A DNA stretch of 64,000 nt from Agromyces mariniharenae (GTDB lineage Bacteria > Actinomycetota > Actinomycetes > Actinomycetales > Microbacteriaceae). A program made the position numbers and the translations under genes. The notes below the pieces were generated by a model that ran no database searches, was not told the origin of the DNA, and saw nothing but the letters and a program-made list of their open reading frames with translations. Within the stretch, counting starts at the first letter, position 1. Each line of letters begins with the position of its first letter. Positions 34,489-44,703 of the stretch are shown piece by piece. Location of the stretch: NCBI RefSeq assembly GCF_008122505.1, contig NZ_VSSB01000002.1:620001-684000 (forward strand), written 5' to 3'.

Positions 34489-35766
34489 ATGGCACGCATC
34501 GGGGAGAGCGCCGACCTGCTCAAGTGCTCCTTCTGCGGCAAGAGCCAGAAGCAGGTCCAGCAGCTCATCGCCGGGCCCGGCGTCTACATCTGCGACGAGT
34601 GCGTCGAACTCTGCAACGAGATCATCGAGGAGCGGCTCGCCGAGGCCGGCGAGACCGAGGCCGGCGAGTTCGAGCTGCCGAAGCCGAAGGAGATCTTCGC
34701 CTTCCTCGAGGAGTACGTCATCGGGCAGGATGCCGCGAAGCGCGCCCTGGCCGTGGCGGTCTACAACCACTACAAGCGCGTCCGCGCCCGCACGACGCTC
34801 ACCCCGGCCGACCGCGCCCACGACGACGTCGAGATCGCGAAGTCGAACATCCTCCTCATCGGCCCGACGGGCTGCGGCAAGACCTACCTCGCCCAGACGC
34901 TCGCGAAGCAGCTCAACGTGCCGTTCGCCGTCGCCGACGCCACCGCCCTCACCGAGGCGGGCTACGTCGGCGAAGACGTCGAGAACATCCTCCTCAAGCT
35001 CATCCAGGCCGCCGACTACGACGTGAAGCGCGCCGAGACCGGCATCATCTACATCGACGAGGTCGACAAGATCGCCCGCAAGGCCGAGAACCCGTCGATC
35101 ACGCGCGACGTCTCGGGCGAGGGGGTGCAGCAGGCGCTCCTGAAGATCCTCGAGGGCACGGTCGCATCGGTGCCGCCGCAGGGCGGGCGGAAGCATCCGC
35201 ACCAGGAGTTCATCCAGATCGACACCACGAACGTGCTGTTCATCGTCGCCGGCGCGTTCGCCGGGCTCGAGGACATCATCTCCTCGCGTGCGGGCAAGCG
35301 CGGCATCGGCTTCGGCGCCCCGCTGCACAGCAAGCAGGACGAGGCCGAGCTGTTCAGCGAGGTCCTCCCCGAAGACCTGCACAAGTTCGGCCTCATCCCC
35401 GAGTTCATCGGCCGCCTTCCCGTGGTGGCCACCGTCACGCCGCTCGACCGCGACGCGCTCATGGAGATCCTCACCGAGCCGAAGAACGCGCTCGTGAAGC
35501 AGTACCAGCGCATGTTCGAGCTCGACGGCGTGGAGCTCGACTTCGAGGAGGCGGCACTCGAGGCCATCGCCGACCTGGCCGTGCTGCGCCAGACCGGCGC
35601 CCGCGGCCTCCGCGCCATCATGGAGGAGGTGCTCGGACCCATCATGTTCGAGGTGCCCTCGTCCACCGGTGTCGCCCGGGTCGTCGTCACGAAGGCGGCG
35701 GTGCTCGACAACGCGGCGCCCACCATCGTGCCGCACAAGCCGCGTCGCGCCGAGAAGTCCGCGTAG
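34489..35766 (+). CDS. clpX: Clp protease ATPase subunit ClpX
   Basis: 425 residues, full length. The N-terminal zinc-binding domain has CSFC (13-16) and CDEC (35-38); the AAA+ module has Walker A GPTGCGKT, the GYVGEDVEN pore loop, Walker [11 protein letters not shown] and a GFGAP segment in the place of the IGF loop that docks to ClpP. It unfolds tagged proteins and threads them into ClpP1P2. GGGAGG lies 5 bases before ATG. A hairpin separates it from clpP2, so it is probably independently transcribed. Confidence 0.97.
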   Translation: MARIGESADLLKCSFCGKSQKQVQQLIAGPGVYICDECVELCNEIIEERLAEAGETEAGEFELPKPKEIFAFLEEYVIGQDAAKRALAVAVYNHYKRVRARTTLTPADRAHDDVEIAKSNILLIGPTGCGKTYLAQTLAKQLNVPFAVADATALTEAGYVGEDVENILLKLIQAADYDVKRAETGIIYIDEVDKIARKAENPSITRDVSGEGVQQALLKILEGTVASVPPQGGRKHPHQEFIQIDTTNVLFIVAGAFAGLEDIISSRAGKRGIGFGAPLHSKQDEAELFSEVLPEDLHKFGLIPEFIGRLPVVATVTPLDRDALMEILTEPKNALVKQYQRMFELDGVELDFEEAALEAIADLAVLRQTGARGLRAIMEEVLGPIMFEVPSSTGVARVVVTKAAVLDNAAPTIVPHKPRRAEKSA

Positions 35767-35773
35767 CGGCGAC

Positions 35774-36058
35774 TCAGTCGTAGACGCGCACGAGCTGCCA
35801 GTGCGCGCCGTCGTGCTCGACGTCGAACACGTGCGTCTCGCCGTCGTCGGCGCTCGCCTGGAATCGCCAGCCCGAGATCGCCAGTGGCACACGGCCGGGC
35901 GAGACATCGTGGCCTGCGAACGGCGCCCACCAGTCGCAGGGGCCGACGAGCGCCGTCGGCATGTCGGTCACGCGGAACCGCCGCGCGCGCCATACGAGCC
36001 GCTGAGGCTCACCGGCGTCGCTCGTCCAGACCTCGACGAGCTCCTGCACCCGGGGCAT
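35774..36058 (-). CDS. DUF6504-like small protein under LexA control
   Basis: 94 residues: [34 protein letters not shown]..., ending [21 protein letters not shown]. The V-W-x(5-8)-P-x-R-x-x-W-R-x-R-x-x-V-T pattern matches the small actinobacterial family I know as DUF6504, which is often encoded beside the mutasome genes imuB/dnaE2. GGAGGT lies 4 bases before ATG 36058; the longer upstream reading frame would run through the operator. A perfect SOS box sits just upstream, which strongly suggests DNA-damage induction. It converges with clpX, 7 bases apart. Biochemical role unknown. Confidence 0.8.
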   Translation of the reverse strand: MPRVQELVEVWTSDAGEPQRLVWRARRFRVTDMPTALVGPCDWWAPFAGHDVSPGRVPLAISGWRFQASADDGETHVFDVEHDGAHWQLVRVYD

Positions 36059-36074
36059 GCGCACCTCCACCGCG

Positions 36075-36092
36075 TTCGAACGTATGTTCGAA
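36075..36092 (-). promoter_or_regulatory. LexA (SOS) box
   Basis: TTCGAACGTATGTTCGAA matches the actinobacterial LexA operator TCGAAC-N4-GTTCGA at every fixed position, with one extra paired base on each side. It is 16 bases before the start codon, and a -10-like TACCAT (minus strand, 36092-36097) abuts it, so LexA would block transcription initiation. Confidence 0.88.
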
Positions 36093-36207
36093 TGGTAGCA
36101 CCGGGCGTGGCGCGGCGGCAGGGTCGAGAGGGCGAACCGGGCCAACCGTCAGCAGCGCGGGCCAAGGCGCTCGCGCGCTCAACCCGCCAGTTCAGGCACG
36201 CGAGTGA

Positions 36208-37323
36208 TCAGGCGAGGTCGTCGTCGGATCGCGCGCCGAAGACGATCTCGTCCCAACTCGGCATGGAGGCGCGGCCCTTCTTGGCGGGCCGCTGCGAACC
36301 GTTCGAGCCGTTCGCGGGCTTGTTCGACGCGCCAGAGGTCTTGCCGCCGCCCCACAGCGCCCGTGCCGCGGCGCCGGGCTTGTCCTCGGGTGCGGCCTCG
36401 GCCGGCTGCGACTTCGGGGCTTCCGATGCTTGGGCCGGCGCGGGAGCGAGCGGCGGCGGCAGCTGCGGTTGCTCGGGCTCCGCGGCCGCGGACTCGCGCT
36501 CCCCGCGACGGCGTCGGAGCGCCTCGAGCAGGTCGGCGGTCTCGCCCATCGACTCCTTCGGCTCGTCCGCGCGCTTGATCGCGGCGCGGGTGACCGCGGG
36601 GCTCGACGTCGCGGGCGTCGCGCGGGCGTAGGGGAGCGGCTCGAGGTGCGGCGCGGTGTCGTGCTCGCCGAACTCGGGCTCGTCGAAGGTGAACGCGCCG
36701 CTGTCGAAGCGCGACTCGTCGGCCTCAGGGGCCACGGCGCGCAGCCGTGGGATGAGGCCGCCCTTCAGCTCGCCCTGCTGCGAGAGCGTCGTCGCCTCGC
36801 CGTTCATCGGGTGCAGCGACTGCTTGCGGGGCTCGAATCCCCACCGCGCGTCGTGGTCGATCGCGTCGGCCGTGAACTCGAGCTTGACGATCCAGCCGCG
36901 CTCCTCGTCCTTCCAGCTCGCCCAGCGTTCGCCGTGCGCGCCGAGCTTCGAAAGGCGGTCGCGGATCACGCTGCCGAACGTGGGCGGGTCGTCGTTGGGG
37001 TCGGCCTCGACCGTGACGTGCACGGGAACGGCGAGGGCGGAGGTCACCACGTGCTCGCGCTCGGCGAGGACCGGGCCCTCGAAGCGGCGGACGTAGTCGA
37101 CGGATGCCCCGGTGACCTGCGCCACGTCCTCGGCGGACAGCCCGGAGCGGATGAGCGACTGCACCTCGCGCGGCGAGGGCTTCGGGCCGGTGTGCGTTTC
37201 GGGCTGCGCCTGGCGGATCCGCGACTGCAGGACCTCGTCGATCTCGATCCGGAAGCGTGCGCCATCGTCGGAGGCGGCGAGCAGCGCGCCGTTCTCGACT
37301 CCGATTACCTTCAGTTCCTGCAT
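36208..37323 (-). CDS. sepH: Septation protein SepH
   Basis: 371 residues. The N-terminal DUF3071 domain begins MQELKVIGVENGALLAASDDG and includes a helix-turn-helix-like stretch SPREVQSLIRSGLSAEDVAQ; a disordered Pro/Ala/Glu-rich middle follows and the conserved C-terminal peptide is KKGRASMPSWDEIVFG. SepH binds FtsZ through its N-terminal domain and promotes filament assembly and septation in Streptomyces and mycobacteria (established). AAGGG lies 8 bases before ATG 37323. It is divergent from the DUF4193 gene. Confidence 0.94.
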   Translation of the reverse strand: MQELKVIGVENGALLAASDDGARFRIEIDEVLQSRIRQAQPETHTGPKPSPREVQSLIRSGLSAEDVAQVTGASVDYVRRFEGPVLAEREHVVTSALAVPVHVTVEADPNDDPPTFGSVIRDRLSKLGAHGERWASWKDEERGWIVKLEFTADAIDHDARWGFEPRKQSLHPMNGEATTLSQQGELKGGLIPRLRAVAPEADESRFDSGAFTFDEPEFGEHDTAPHLEPLPYARATPATSSPAVTRAAIKRADEPKESMGETADLLEALRRRRGERESAAAEPEQPQLPPPLAPAPAQASEAPKSQPAEAAPEDKPGAAARALWGGGKTSGASNKPANGSNGSQRPAKKGRASMPSWDEIVFGARSDDDLA

Positions 37324-37460
37324 CGCGACAAGCCCTTCCGTGCCTTCGTCTCCGCCCAAGGATGCCACGGGCGAAGGGGAGCGTTCGGGAATAGCACGGG
37401 CGCGCCGGAAGTTGACGAGGTAGCCGGTCCGCACAGCCGTGCAAGCGGGACGCAAGTGGT

Positions 37461-37510
37461 TTGCTTACGCCACCGATTTGATGCAGACTATCGCCGCCGA
37501 ATCTTCGGCG
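37461..37510 (+). promoter_or_regulatory. Promoter and leader hairpin of the DUF4193 gene
   Basis: TTGCTT (37461-37466) and CAGACT (37484-37489) are 17 bases apart. Downstream, CGCCGA (37495-37500) pairs with TCGGCG (37505-37510) to form a small hairpin in the leader, 18 bases before the ATG. Confidence 0.45.
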
Positions 37511-37528
37511 ATGAGGAAATGGATGGGA

Positions 37529-37822
37529 ATGGCAACGGATTACGACGCACCGCGCAAGACCGAAGACGACTCCGAGTCGATCGAGGCCCTGAAGGAGCGC
37601 GTCCCCGACAAGATGTCGGGTGTGGTGGACGTCGAAGACGCCGACAACCCCGGCGGCTTCGACCTGCCCGGAGCCGACCTCTCCGACGTCGAGCTCGACG
37701 TCGTGGTGCTGCCCCCGCAGGCCGATGAGTTCACGTGCGTGAACTGCTTCCTCGTGAAGCACCGCTCGCAGATCGACCACGAGACCAAGCTCGGTCCGAT
37801 CTGCATGGAGTGCGCCTCCTAG
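37529..37822 (+). CDS. DUF4193 zinc-ribbon-like protein
   Basis: 97 residues. It begins MATDYDAPRKTEDDSESIEAL, has an acidic middle ending LPPQADEFTCVNCFLVKHRSQ and a C-terminal IC-ME-CAS; Cys70, Cys73, Cys92 and Cys95 form a four-Cys zinc site. This is the actinobacterial DUF4193 family, a small conserved protein that neighbours sepH and dut in many genomes. Its function is unknown. GAGGA precedes the ATG by about 12 bases. Its stop codon shares the palindrome CTAG with the stop of the convergent DUF3093 gene. Confidence 0.93.
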   Translation: MATDYDAPRKTEDDSESIEALKERVPDKMSGVVDVEDADNPGGFDLPGADLSDVELDVVVLPPQADEFTCVNCFLVKHRSQIDHETKLGPICMECAS

Positions 37823-38283
37823 GTCGTGCCCTCCCCGCGCTCAGGCCGTCGTGATCCGTTGATCACGGCGGCCAGTTCTTTGGGCCGACGGCTCGACAGC
37901 AGCCAGTACGGCGCCGGGTCCGCGGGATCGGTGATGGGCACGCGCACCACGGGGTGCACCCATCCGCGGATCACGAGGTACGCGCGTGCGTCGAGTCCCG
38001 TGCCGCGCTCGATGCGCGCGGCCGCGTCGAACGCGGCGACCGCCTCGCCCGTGTGGTCGAGGGAGATCTGGGCGCGGCCGGCCAGCAGCATCCGATCCCG
38101 CACCTCGATGACCGGTGCCGTGAGCGTGAGCGAGCCCACCGCGGCGATGTAGAGGACGATGCCGGTCACGATGCCGGCCGGCAGCGAGACGGGGGCGAGC
38201 ACGAGGATGCTCGCGGGGACGAGCAGGAGCGTCGCGATGTAGATCCACGGCGACGGCCACAGCTTCTCGCGGTAGTCGGGCAT
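37819..38283 (-). CDS. DUF3093 membrane protein
   Basis: 154 residues. MPDYREKLWPSPWIYIATLL leads to two adjacent transmembrane helices (about 14-30 and 34-54) and a cytoplasmic domain ending WVHPVVRVPITDPADPAPYWLLSSRRPKEL, split here by a conserved Trp. The YRE-x-L-W-P-S-P-W start is diagnostic of DUF3093, which pairs with dut across actinobacteria. Function unknown. It is divergent from dut, with 38 bases between the starts, and its last 4 bases overlap the DUF4193 gene. Confidence 0.9.
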   Translation of the reverse strand: MPDYREKLWPSPWIYIATLLLVPASILVLAPVSLPAGIVTGIVLYIAAVGSLTLTAPVIEVRDRMLLAGRAQISLDHTGEAVAAFDAAARIERGTGLDARAYLVIRGWVHPVVRVPITDPADPAPYWLLSSRRPKELAAVINGSRRPERGEGTT

Positions 38284-38321
38284 GGAACTATCAGACCAGA
38301 CTTCTGCACTACCCTCGAACA

Positions 38322-38780
38322 GTGACCGATTCCGTCGATGTGCTGATCACGGCCGATCGCGTCCCGTCGTACGCCCATCCGGGCGATGCGGGCGCCGACC
38401 TCCATGCCTCCGAGTCCGTCGTGCTGGGCCCCGGCGAGCGTGCCACGGTCGGCACGGGCGTCGCGATCGCGCTGCCCGACGGCTACGTCGGATTCGTGGT
38501 CCCGCGGTCGGGGCTCGCGTTCAAGCACGGCCTCACGATCGTGAACGCGCCGGGCACCGTCGACGCCGGATACCGCGGCGAGATCAGGGTCGCGCTGCTC
38601 AACACCGACGCCCGCGAGCCCTACGCGATCGAGGCCGGCGACCGCATCGCCCAGCTCGTCGTCATGCCGGTCAGCCGGGCGCGGTTCGTCAAGGTCGAGC
38701 GGCTCCCCGGCAGCCTGCGCGGCGAGGGGGGATTCGGCTCCACGGGATTCGGGGAGCACAAGTCAGGAGTGAACGCGTGA
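38322..38780 (+). CDS. dut: dUTP diphosphatase
   Basis: 152 residues. The five trimeric dUTPase motifs are visible: YAHPGDAGADLHA (1), PRSGLAFKHGL (2), GTVDAGYRGEIRVALLN (3), GDRIAQLVV (4) and GSTGFGEH (5). It hydrolyses dUTP to dUMP and keeps uracil out of DNA. GTG start at 38322. The last 4 bases overlap the start of the DUF3710 gene (GTGA), showing coupling. Confidence 0.97.
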   Translation: MTDSVDVLITADRVPSYAHPGDAGADLHASESVVLGPGERATVGTGVAIALPDGYVGFVVPRSGLAFKHGLTIVNAPGTVDAGYRGEIRVALLNTDAREPYAIEAGDRIAQLVVMPVSRARFVKVERLPGSLRGEGGFGSTGFGEHKSGVNA

Positions 38781-39397
38781 GCGACATCGAGAACGTCGAC
38801 GACGTCCCCGTCGACCAGCCCAAGTCCGCACCCGAGGACCGGGCCACCGCCGGCCCGTTCGACGAGTCCGAGGCGAACCCCGTGCGGCCCTACGTCGACC
38901 TCGGCGGCGTGAAGGTGCTGCCCCGCGAGGGCCTGCACCTGCGCCTCGAGGTCGAGGAGGGCACGAAGCGCGTCGTCGCGATCGGCCTCGACTACGCCAA
39001 CTCGACCCTGCAGGTGCAGCCGTTCGCCGCGCCGCGCTCCGCCGGGCTGTGGCACGAGATCCGCGCGCAGATCGCCGACCAGATCGCCCGGCAGGGCGGC
39101 ACCACCACGGTGCGCGAGGGCGCGTTCGGCCCCGAGCTGCTCGCCCAGATCCCCGTCGCCGCCGCAGAGGGCCAGGCCGGGCACATGCGCCTCGCCCGCT
39201 TCATCGGCGTCGACGGTCCGCGCTGGTTCCTGCGCGGCGTGATCGCCGGCGAGGCGGCGGTCGACCCGGCCGCGGCCGCCCAGGTGGAGGACCTCTTCCG
39301 TTCGATCGTCGTCGTGCGCGGCTCGACGCCCATGCCGCCGCGCGACCTCATCCCGCTGCGCATGCCGGCCGCCTCGTCCGGCACGCCCACCGCGTAG
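38777..39397 (+). CDS. DUF3710 family protein
   Basis: 206 residues. An acidic N-terminus (SDIENVDDVPVDQPKSAPED) precedes a compact domain with LPREGLHLRLEVEEGTKRVV, LQVQPFAAPRSAGLWHEIR and the closing VEDLFRSIVVVRGSTPMPPRDLIPL. This is the standard DUF3710 partner of dut. No signal peptide or membrane segment; function unknown. Translationally coupled to dut and followed two bases later by the DUF3159 gene. Confidence 0.92.
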   Translation: MSDIENVDDVPVDQPKSAPEDRATAGPFDESEANPVRPYVDLGGVKVLPREGLHLRLEVEEGTKRVVAIGLDYANSTLQVQPFAAPRSAGLWHEIRAQIADQIARQGGTTTVREGAFGPELLAQIPVAAAEGQAGHMRLARFIGVDGPRWFLRGVIAGEAAVDPAAAAQVEDLFRSIVVVRGSTPMPPRDLIPLRMPAASSGTPTA

Positions 39398-39399
39398 CG

Positions 39400-40302
39400 A
39401 TGCAGGGACCCGACGCCGAGCGCGAGCCCGGGCACGACGAGCGGGCGGATGCCGCGGCGCAGCCGCCGGCCGAACCGGCACCCGGTGCCGCCGACGCCGG
39501 TTCGGTCGACGACGCGACGTCCGCTGCCGCCGACGACGTGACGCCGTACGGCCCTGATGCGGCGACCGCCGGCGCTGCGGACCGCCCCGACTCGGGCGAG
39601 TTCGCTCGCCAGTTCGCCGCGGCCGCGGAGAAGAGCGGACTCGGCGCGATCGCGCGCGAAGAGAAGCTGACCGGCCGCGACCTCCTCACGGCGGTCGGGG
39701 GAGTGCGCGGCATCCTCGAGGCGCTTCTGCCGGGCCTCGTCTTCCTCGTGACCTACAGCCTGCTCACGAGCGTTGCGGGCCAGGACCCGCAGGCCGCCCT
39801 CGTGCCGGCCCTCGCGGCATCCGTCGGGCTCGCGGTCGTGTTCACCCTCGCCCGCATCGTGACGAAGGGGCAGCCCACCCAGGCGATCGCCGGCCTGATC
39901 GGCGTGATCGCCTCGGCCGCGCTCGCGCTCTGGACCGGCGACGCCCGCGACAACTACGTGCTCGGGTTCTTCACGAACGCGGCCTACGCCGTGGCGCTCC
40001 TGATCTCGCTCCTCGTCCGCTGGCCGGCGATCGGGCTCATCGTGGGCTTCCTGATGGGCGACGGCGTGGCGTGGCGCGAAGACCGGCGCAAGTACCGCGC
40101 CGCGCAGTTCCTGACTCTCGTCTGGATCGGGCTCTTCGTCGCACGGCTCGTGGTGCAGGTGCCGCTCTACCTCGTCGACAACGTCGAGGCGCTCGGCGTG
40201 ACCCGGCTGCTCATGGGCGTGCCGCTCTACGCCCTCGTGCTGGTGTTCACGTGGCTCGTCGTGCGGGCGGTCTACCCGTCGGCCGCGCGCTCCGGCGAGT
40301 GA
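39400..40302 (+). CDS. DUF3159 membrane protein
   Basis: 300 residues. A long acidic Ala/Pro-rich cytoplasmic N-terminus (1-90) precedes about six transmembrane helices: the first is GILEALLPGLVFLVTYSLL, and the family signature includes RIVTKGQPTQAIAGLIGV and the loop AVAWREDRRKYRAAQ-like basic segment near residue 225. DUF3159 is an actinobacterial family that follows dut-DUF3710. Function unknown. The ATG begins 2 bases after the DUF3710 stop. Confidence 0.91.
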   Translation: MQGPDAEREPGHDERADAAAQPPAEPAPGAADAGSVDDATSAAADDVTPYGPDAATAGAADRPDSGEFARQFAAAAEKSGLGAIAREEKLTGRDLLTAVGGVRGILEALLPGLVFLVTYSLLTSVAGQDPQAALVPALAASVGLAVVFTLARIVTKGQPTQAIAGLIGVIASAALALWTGDARDNYVLGFFTNAAYAVALLISLLVRWPAIGLIVGFLMGDGVAWREDRRKYRAAQFLTLVWIGLFVARLVVQVPLYLVDNVEALGVTRLLMGVPLYALVLVFTWLVVRAVYPSAARSGE

Positions 40303-40307
40303 TACAG

Positions 40308-40327
40308 TTATCTCGACGTCAAGATAA
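40308..40327. promoter_or_regulatory. 20-bp near-perfect palindrome upstream of acnA
   Basis: TTATCTCGACGTCAAGATAA pairs with its own complement at 18 of 20 positions, the exceptions being one C/A pair. It starts 5 bases after the DUF3159 stop and is among the few AT-rich spots here. The form TATCT-N8-AGATA suits a homodimeric regulator such as a MarR or TetR protein; which one is not known. Confidence 0.65.
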
Positions 40328-40362
40328 ATCCGTCCCCATGACGGTGCCGGTCCGTGGCACGC

Positions 40363-40381
40363 TTAGGTGAGCCTTGCTGGA
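40363..40381 (+). promoter_or_regulatory. Candidate DtxR/IdeR iron box upstream of acnA
   Basis: TTAGGTGAGCCTTGCTGGA shares an excellent left half-site with the DtxR/IdeR consensus TTAGGTTAGSCTAACCTAA, and about 13 of 19 positions overall; the right half is poor. Aconitase contains a [4Fe-4S] cluster and is iron-regulated in other actinobacteria, which makes the match plausible but not proved. Confidence 0.4.
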
Positions 40382-40455
40382 TCAGCTCCCTGTCTGACGG
40401 AGAAGATGGAGCGTCGTGCGCGTGCTCGCGCGGCATCCGCGAAGGAGAGGACATC

Positions 40456-43281
<2,826 letters not shown>

Positions 43282-43309
43282 GCGCTCGCTCGTCAGAGCC
43301 CGACGCACC

Positions 43310-43342
43310 GACGGCCCGGTCCCTTCGAAGGGCCGGGCCGTC
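43310..43342. terminator. Bidirectional terminator between acnA and the aminotransferase-like gene
   Basis: GACGGCCCGG and CCGGGCCGTC pair perfectly, with an inner CCCTTCGAAGGG; one bulged T. GTCGTT follows on the plus strand. Confidence 0.75.
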
Positions 43343-43360
43343 GTCGTTCCCGGCATGTGC

Positions 43361-44548
43361 TCAGCCGCGGCGCCACGAGGACGGTACGCCCAGGTCGTCG
43401 AGGGCGCCCAGCATCCGCTCGCCGAGCAGCCGCAGCCGGTCGGCGGGCTCCCGGCTGAACACGAGTCGCACGTGGCGGTCGGCGATGCGGCCGCCCCACC
43501 CCGTCATGGGCGTCGCGGCCACCTTGTGCGCGAGCAGCGCGCGCGAGAGGTCCTCGGCGTCGACACCGAGTTCGCGGGCGTCCAGCAGCTGCGACCAGCC
43601 GCCGGCGGCGGGCGTCATCGGGAAGCCCCGCAGTTCGGCGCCGACCACGTCGCGCCGCTCCTGCCACGCTGCGACGCAAGCCGCGAGGCCGTCGTCGGGC
43701 GCACTGAGTGCCGCGAGCGCACCGGCCTGGCCGATGCCGCCGGCGACGATGCCGTTGTAGATGTGCACGACCGCGAGGTCGCGCATGACGAGCTCGGATG
43801 CGACCATCCATCCGATTCGCCAGCCGATCATGCGCTGCTCGCAGCTCACCGTCCCGATGGTGACGGTGCGATCGCGCATTCCCGCGAGCTGCAGCGGATG
43901 CCGCACCGGCGCGCCGTCGAAGACGATGCCCTCCATCAGGCCCCAGTAGAGCAGCCAGAGGTCGCGCTCGACGCAGAGCCGGGCGACCTCCGTCCACTCC
44001 TCGTCGGTGAGCACGCATCCGGTCGGGAACGACGGATTGAGCAGCAGGATGGCGCGCGTGCGATTCGTGACGGCCTCGGCGAGCACCTCGAGGTCGAGGC
44101 GCCATGCCCGTCCGTCGCTTCGCAGCGGCACCAGCCGCGGCACGGCGCCGACGAGCCGCACCCGGTTCACCAGGCCGGCGTAGCAGGGGTCGGTGAGGAT
44201 CACCTCGTCCCCCTGGTCGACGAGCGCGAGGAGCGCATCGAGCACCGCGTCGCCGTCCGACGGCGTGATCACGACCTCCCGTTCGGGGTCGAACGCGACG
44301 CCCGAACGTCCGCGGACCCGGGCCGCGACCGCCTCGCGGAGGTCGAGCCTGCCGATGAACGGCAGGTAGGAGTTCGCCGAGAGCTCGCCCACCGCCGCGC
44401 GGGTCGCCTCGATCGCCTCGGCCGGCGGGGCGAGGTCGGTGTCGAGGTTCTCCAGCCGCAGCACGTCGGGATCGTTCCCGGCCGCGTCGGCCACGACGTC
44501 GATGTTGAAGCCGGCGACATTCGCCAGGCGTGCGGGTCGTGTTCGCAT
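43361..44548 (-). CDS. Aminotransferase-fold protein lacking the PLP lysine
   Basis: 395 residues, fold-type I aminotransferase by length and landmarks: TPSDGDAVLDALL near 95-107, DPCYAG at 120-125, an NPxxPTG-like loop (171-177), GWRIGW at 242-247 and the substrate Arg in HVRLVFS (Arg361). However the lysine that forms the Schiff base, expected six residues before GWRIG in SxSKxxxMxG, is Cys236 in VSCEQRMIGWRIG. The Asp of the usual D-E-x-Y motif is replaced (LLYWGLMEGIVFDG), and NPxNPTG reads NPSFPTG. Reading frame and flanks are intact. GGAGG lies 5 bases before ATG 44548. It is probably not a normal PLP transaminase; role unknown. Confidence 0.85.
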   Translation of the reverse strand: MRTRPARLANVAGFNIDVVADAAGNDPDVLRLENLDTDLAPPAEAIEATRAAVGELSANSYLPFIGRLDLREAVAARVRGRSGVAFDPEREVVITPSDGDAVLDALLALVDQGDEVILTDPCYAGLVNRVRLVGAVPRLVPLRSDGRAWRLDLEVLAEAVTNRTRAILLLNPSFPTGCVLTDEEWTEVARLCVERDLWLLYWGLMEGIVFDGAPVRHPLQLAGMRDRTVTIGTVSCEQRMIGWRIGWMVASELVMRDLAVVHIYNGIVAGGIGQAGALAALSAPDDGLAACVAAWQERRDVVGAELRGFPMTPAAGGWSQLLDARELGVDAEDLSRALLAHKVAATPMTGWGGRIADRHVRLVFSREPADRLRLLGERMLGALDDLGVPSSWRRG

Positions 44549-44624
44549 GACCGCCTCCGGGCGGCTCCCGCCGGGCCTCGGGGCCGTCGGTCGCATTCTC
44601 GTCCGGTCGGAACGAGTCCGCCAC

Positions 44625-44659
44625 CCCCGCCGGGCACGCCCGGCGGGGTCGCGTAGAAT
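44625..44659 (+). promoter_or_regulatory. Hairpin and -10 element upstream of dxs
   Basis: CCCCGCCGGG (44625-44634) pairs perfectly with CCCGGCGGGG (44639-44648) around a 4-base loop, and TAGAAT follows at 44654-44659, 44 bases before the dxs ATG. The stem occupies the place of the -35, so it may be an operator or DNA cruciform rather than an RNA structure. Confidence 0.45.
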
Positions 44660-44703
44660 CGACGGGTGCCTCGCCCTACCGGGGCGTGGGAAAGGCGGTT
44701 CCG

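Noticed and set aside
43361..44548. Frameshift or pseudogene as explanation for the missing lysine
   Set aside because: The frame is continuous, with normal start, ribosome site and C-terminal Arg motif; only specific residues differ.
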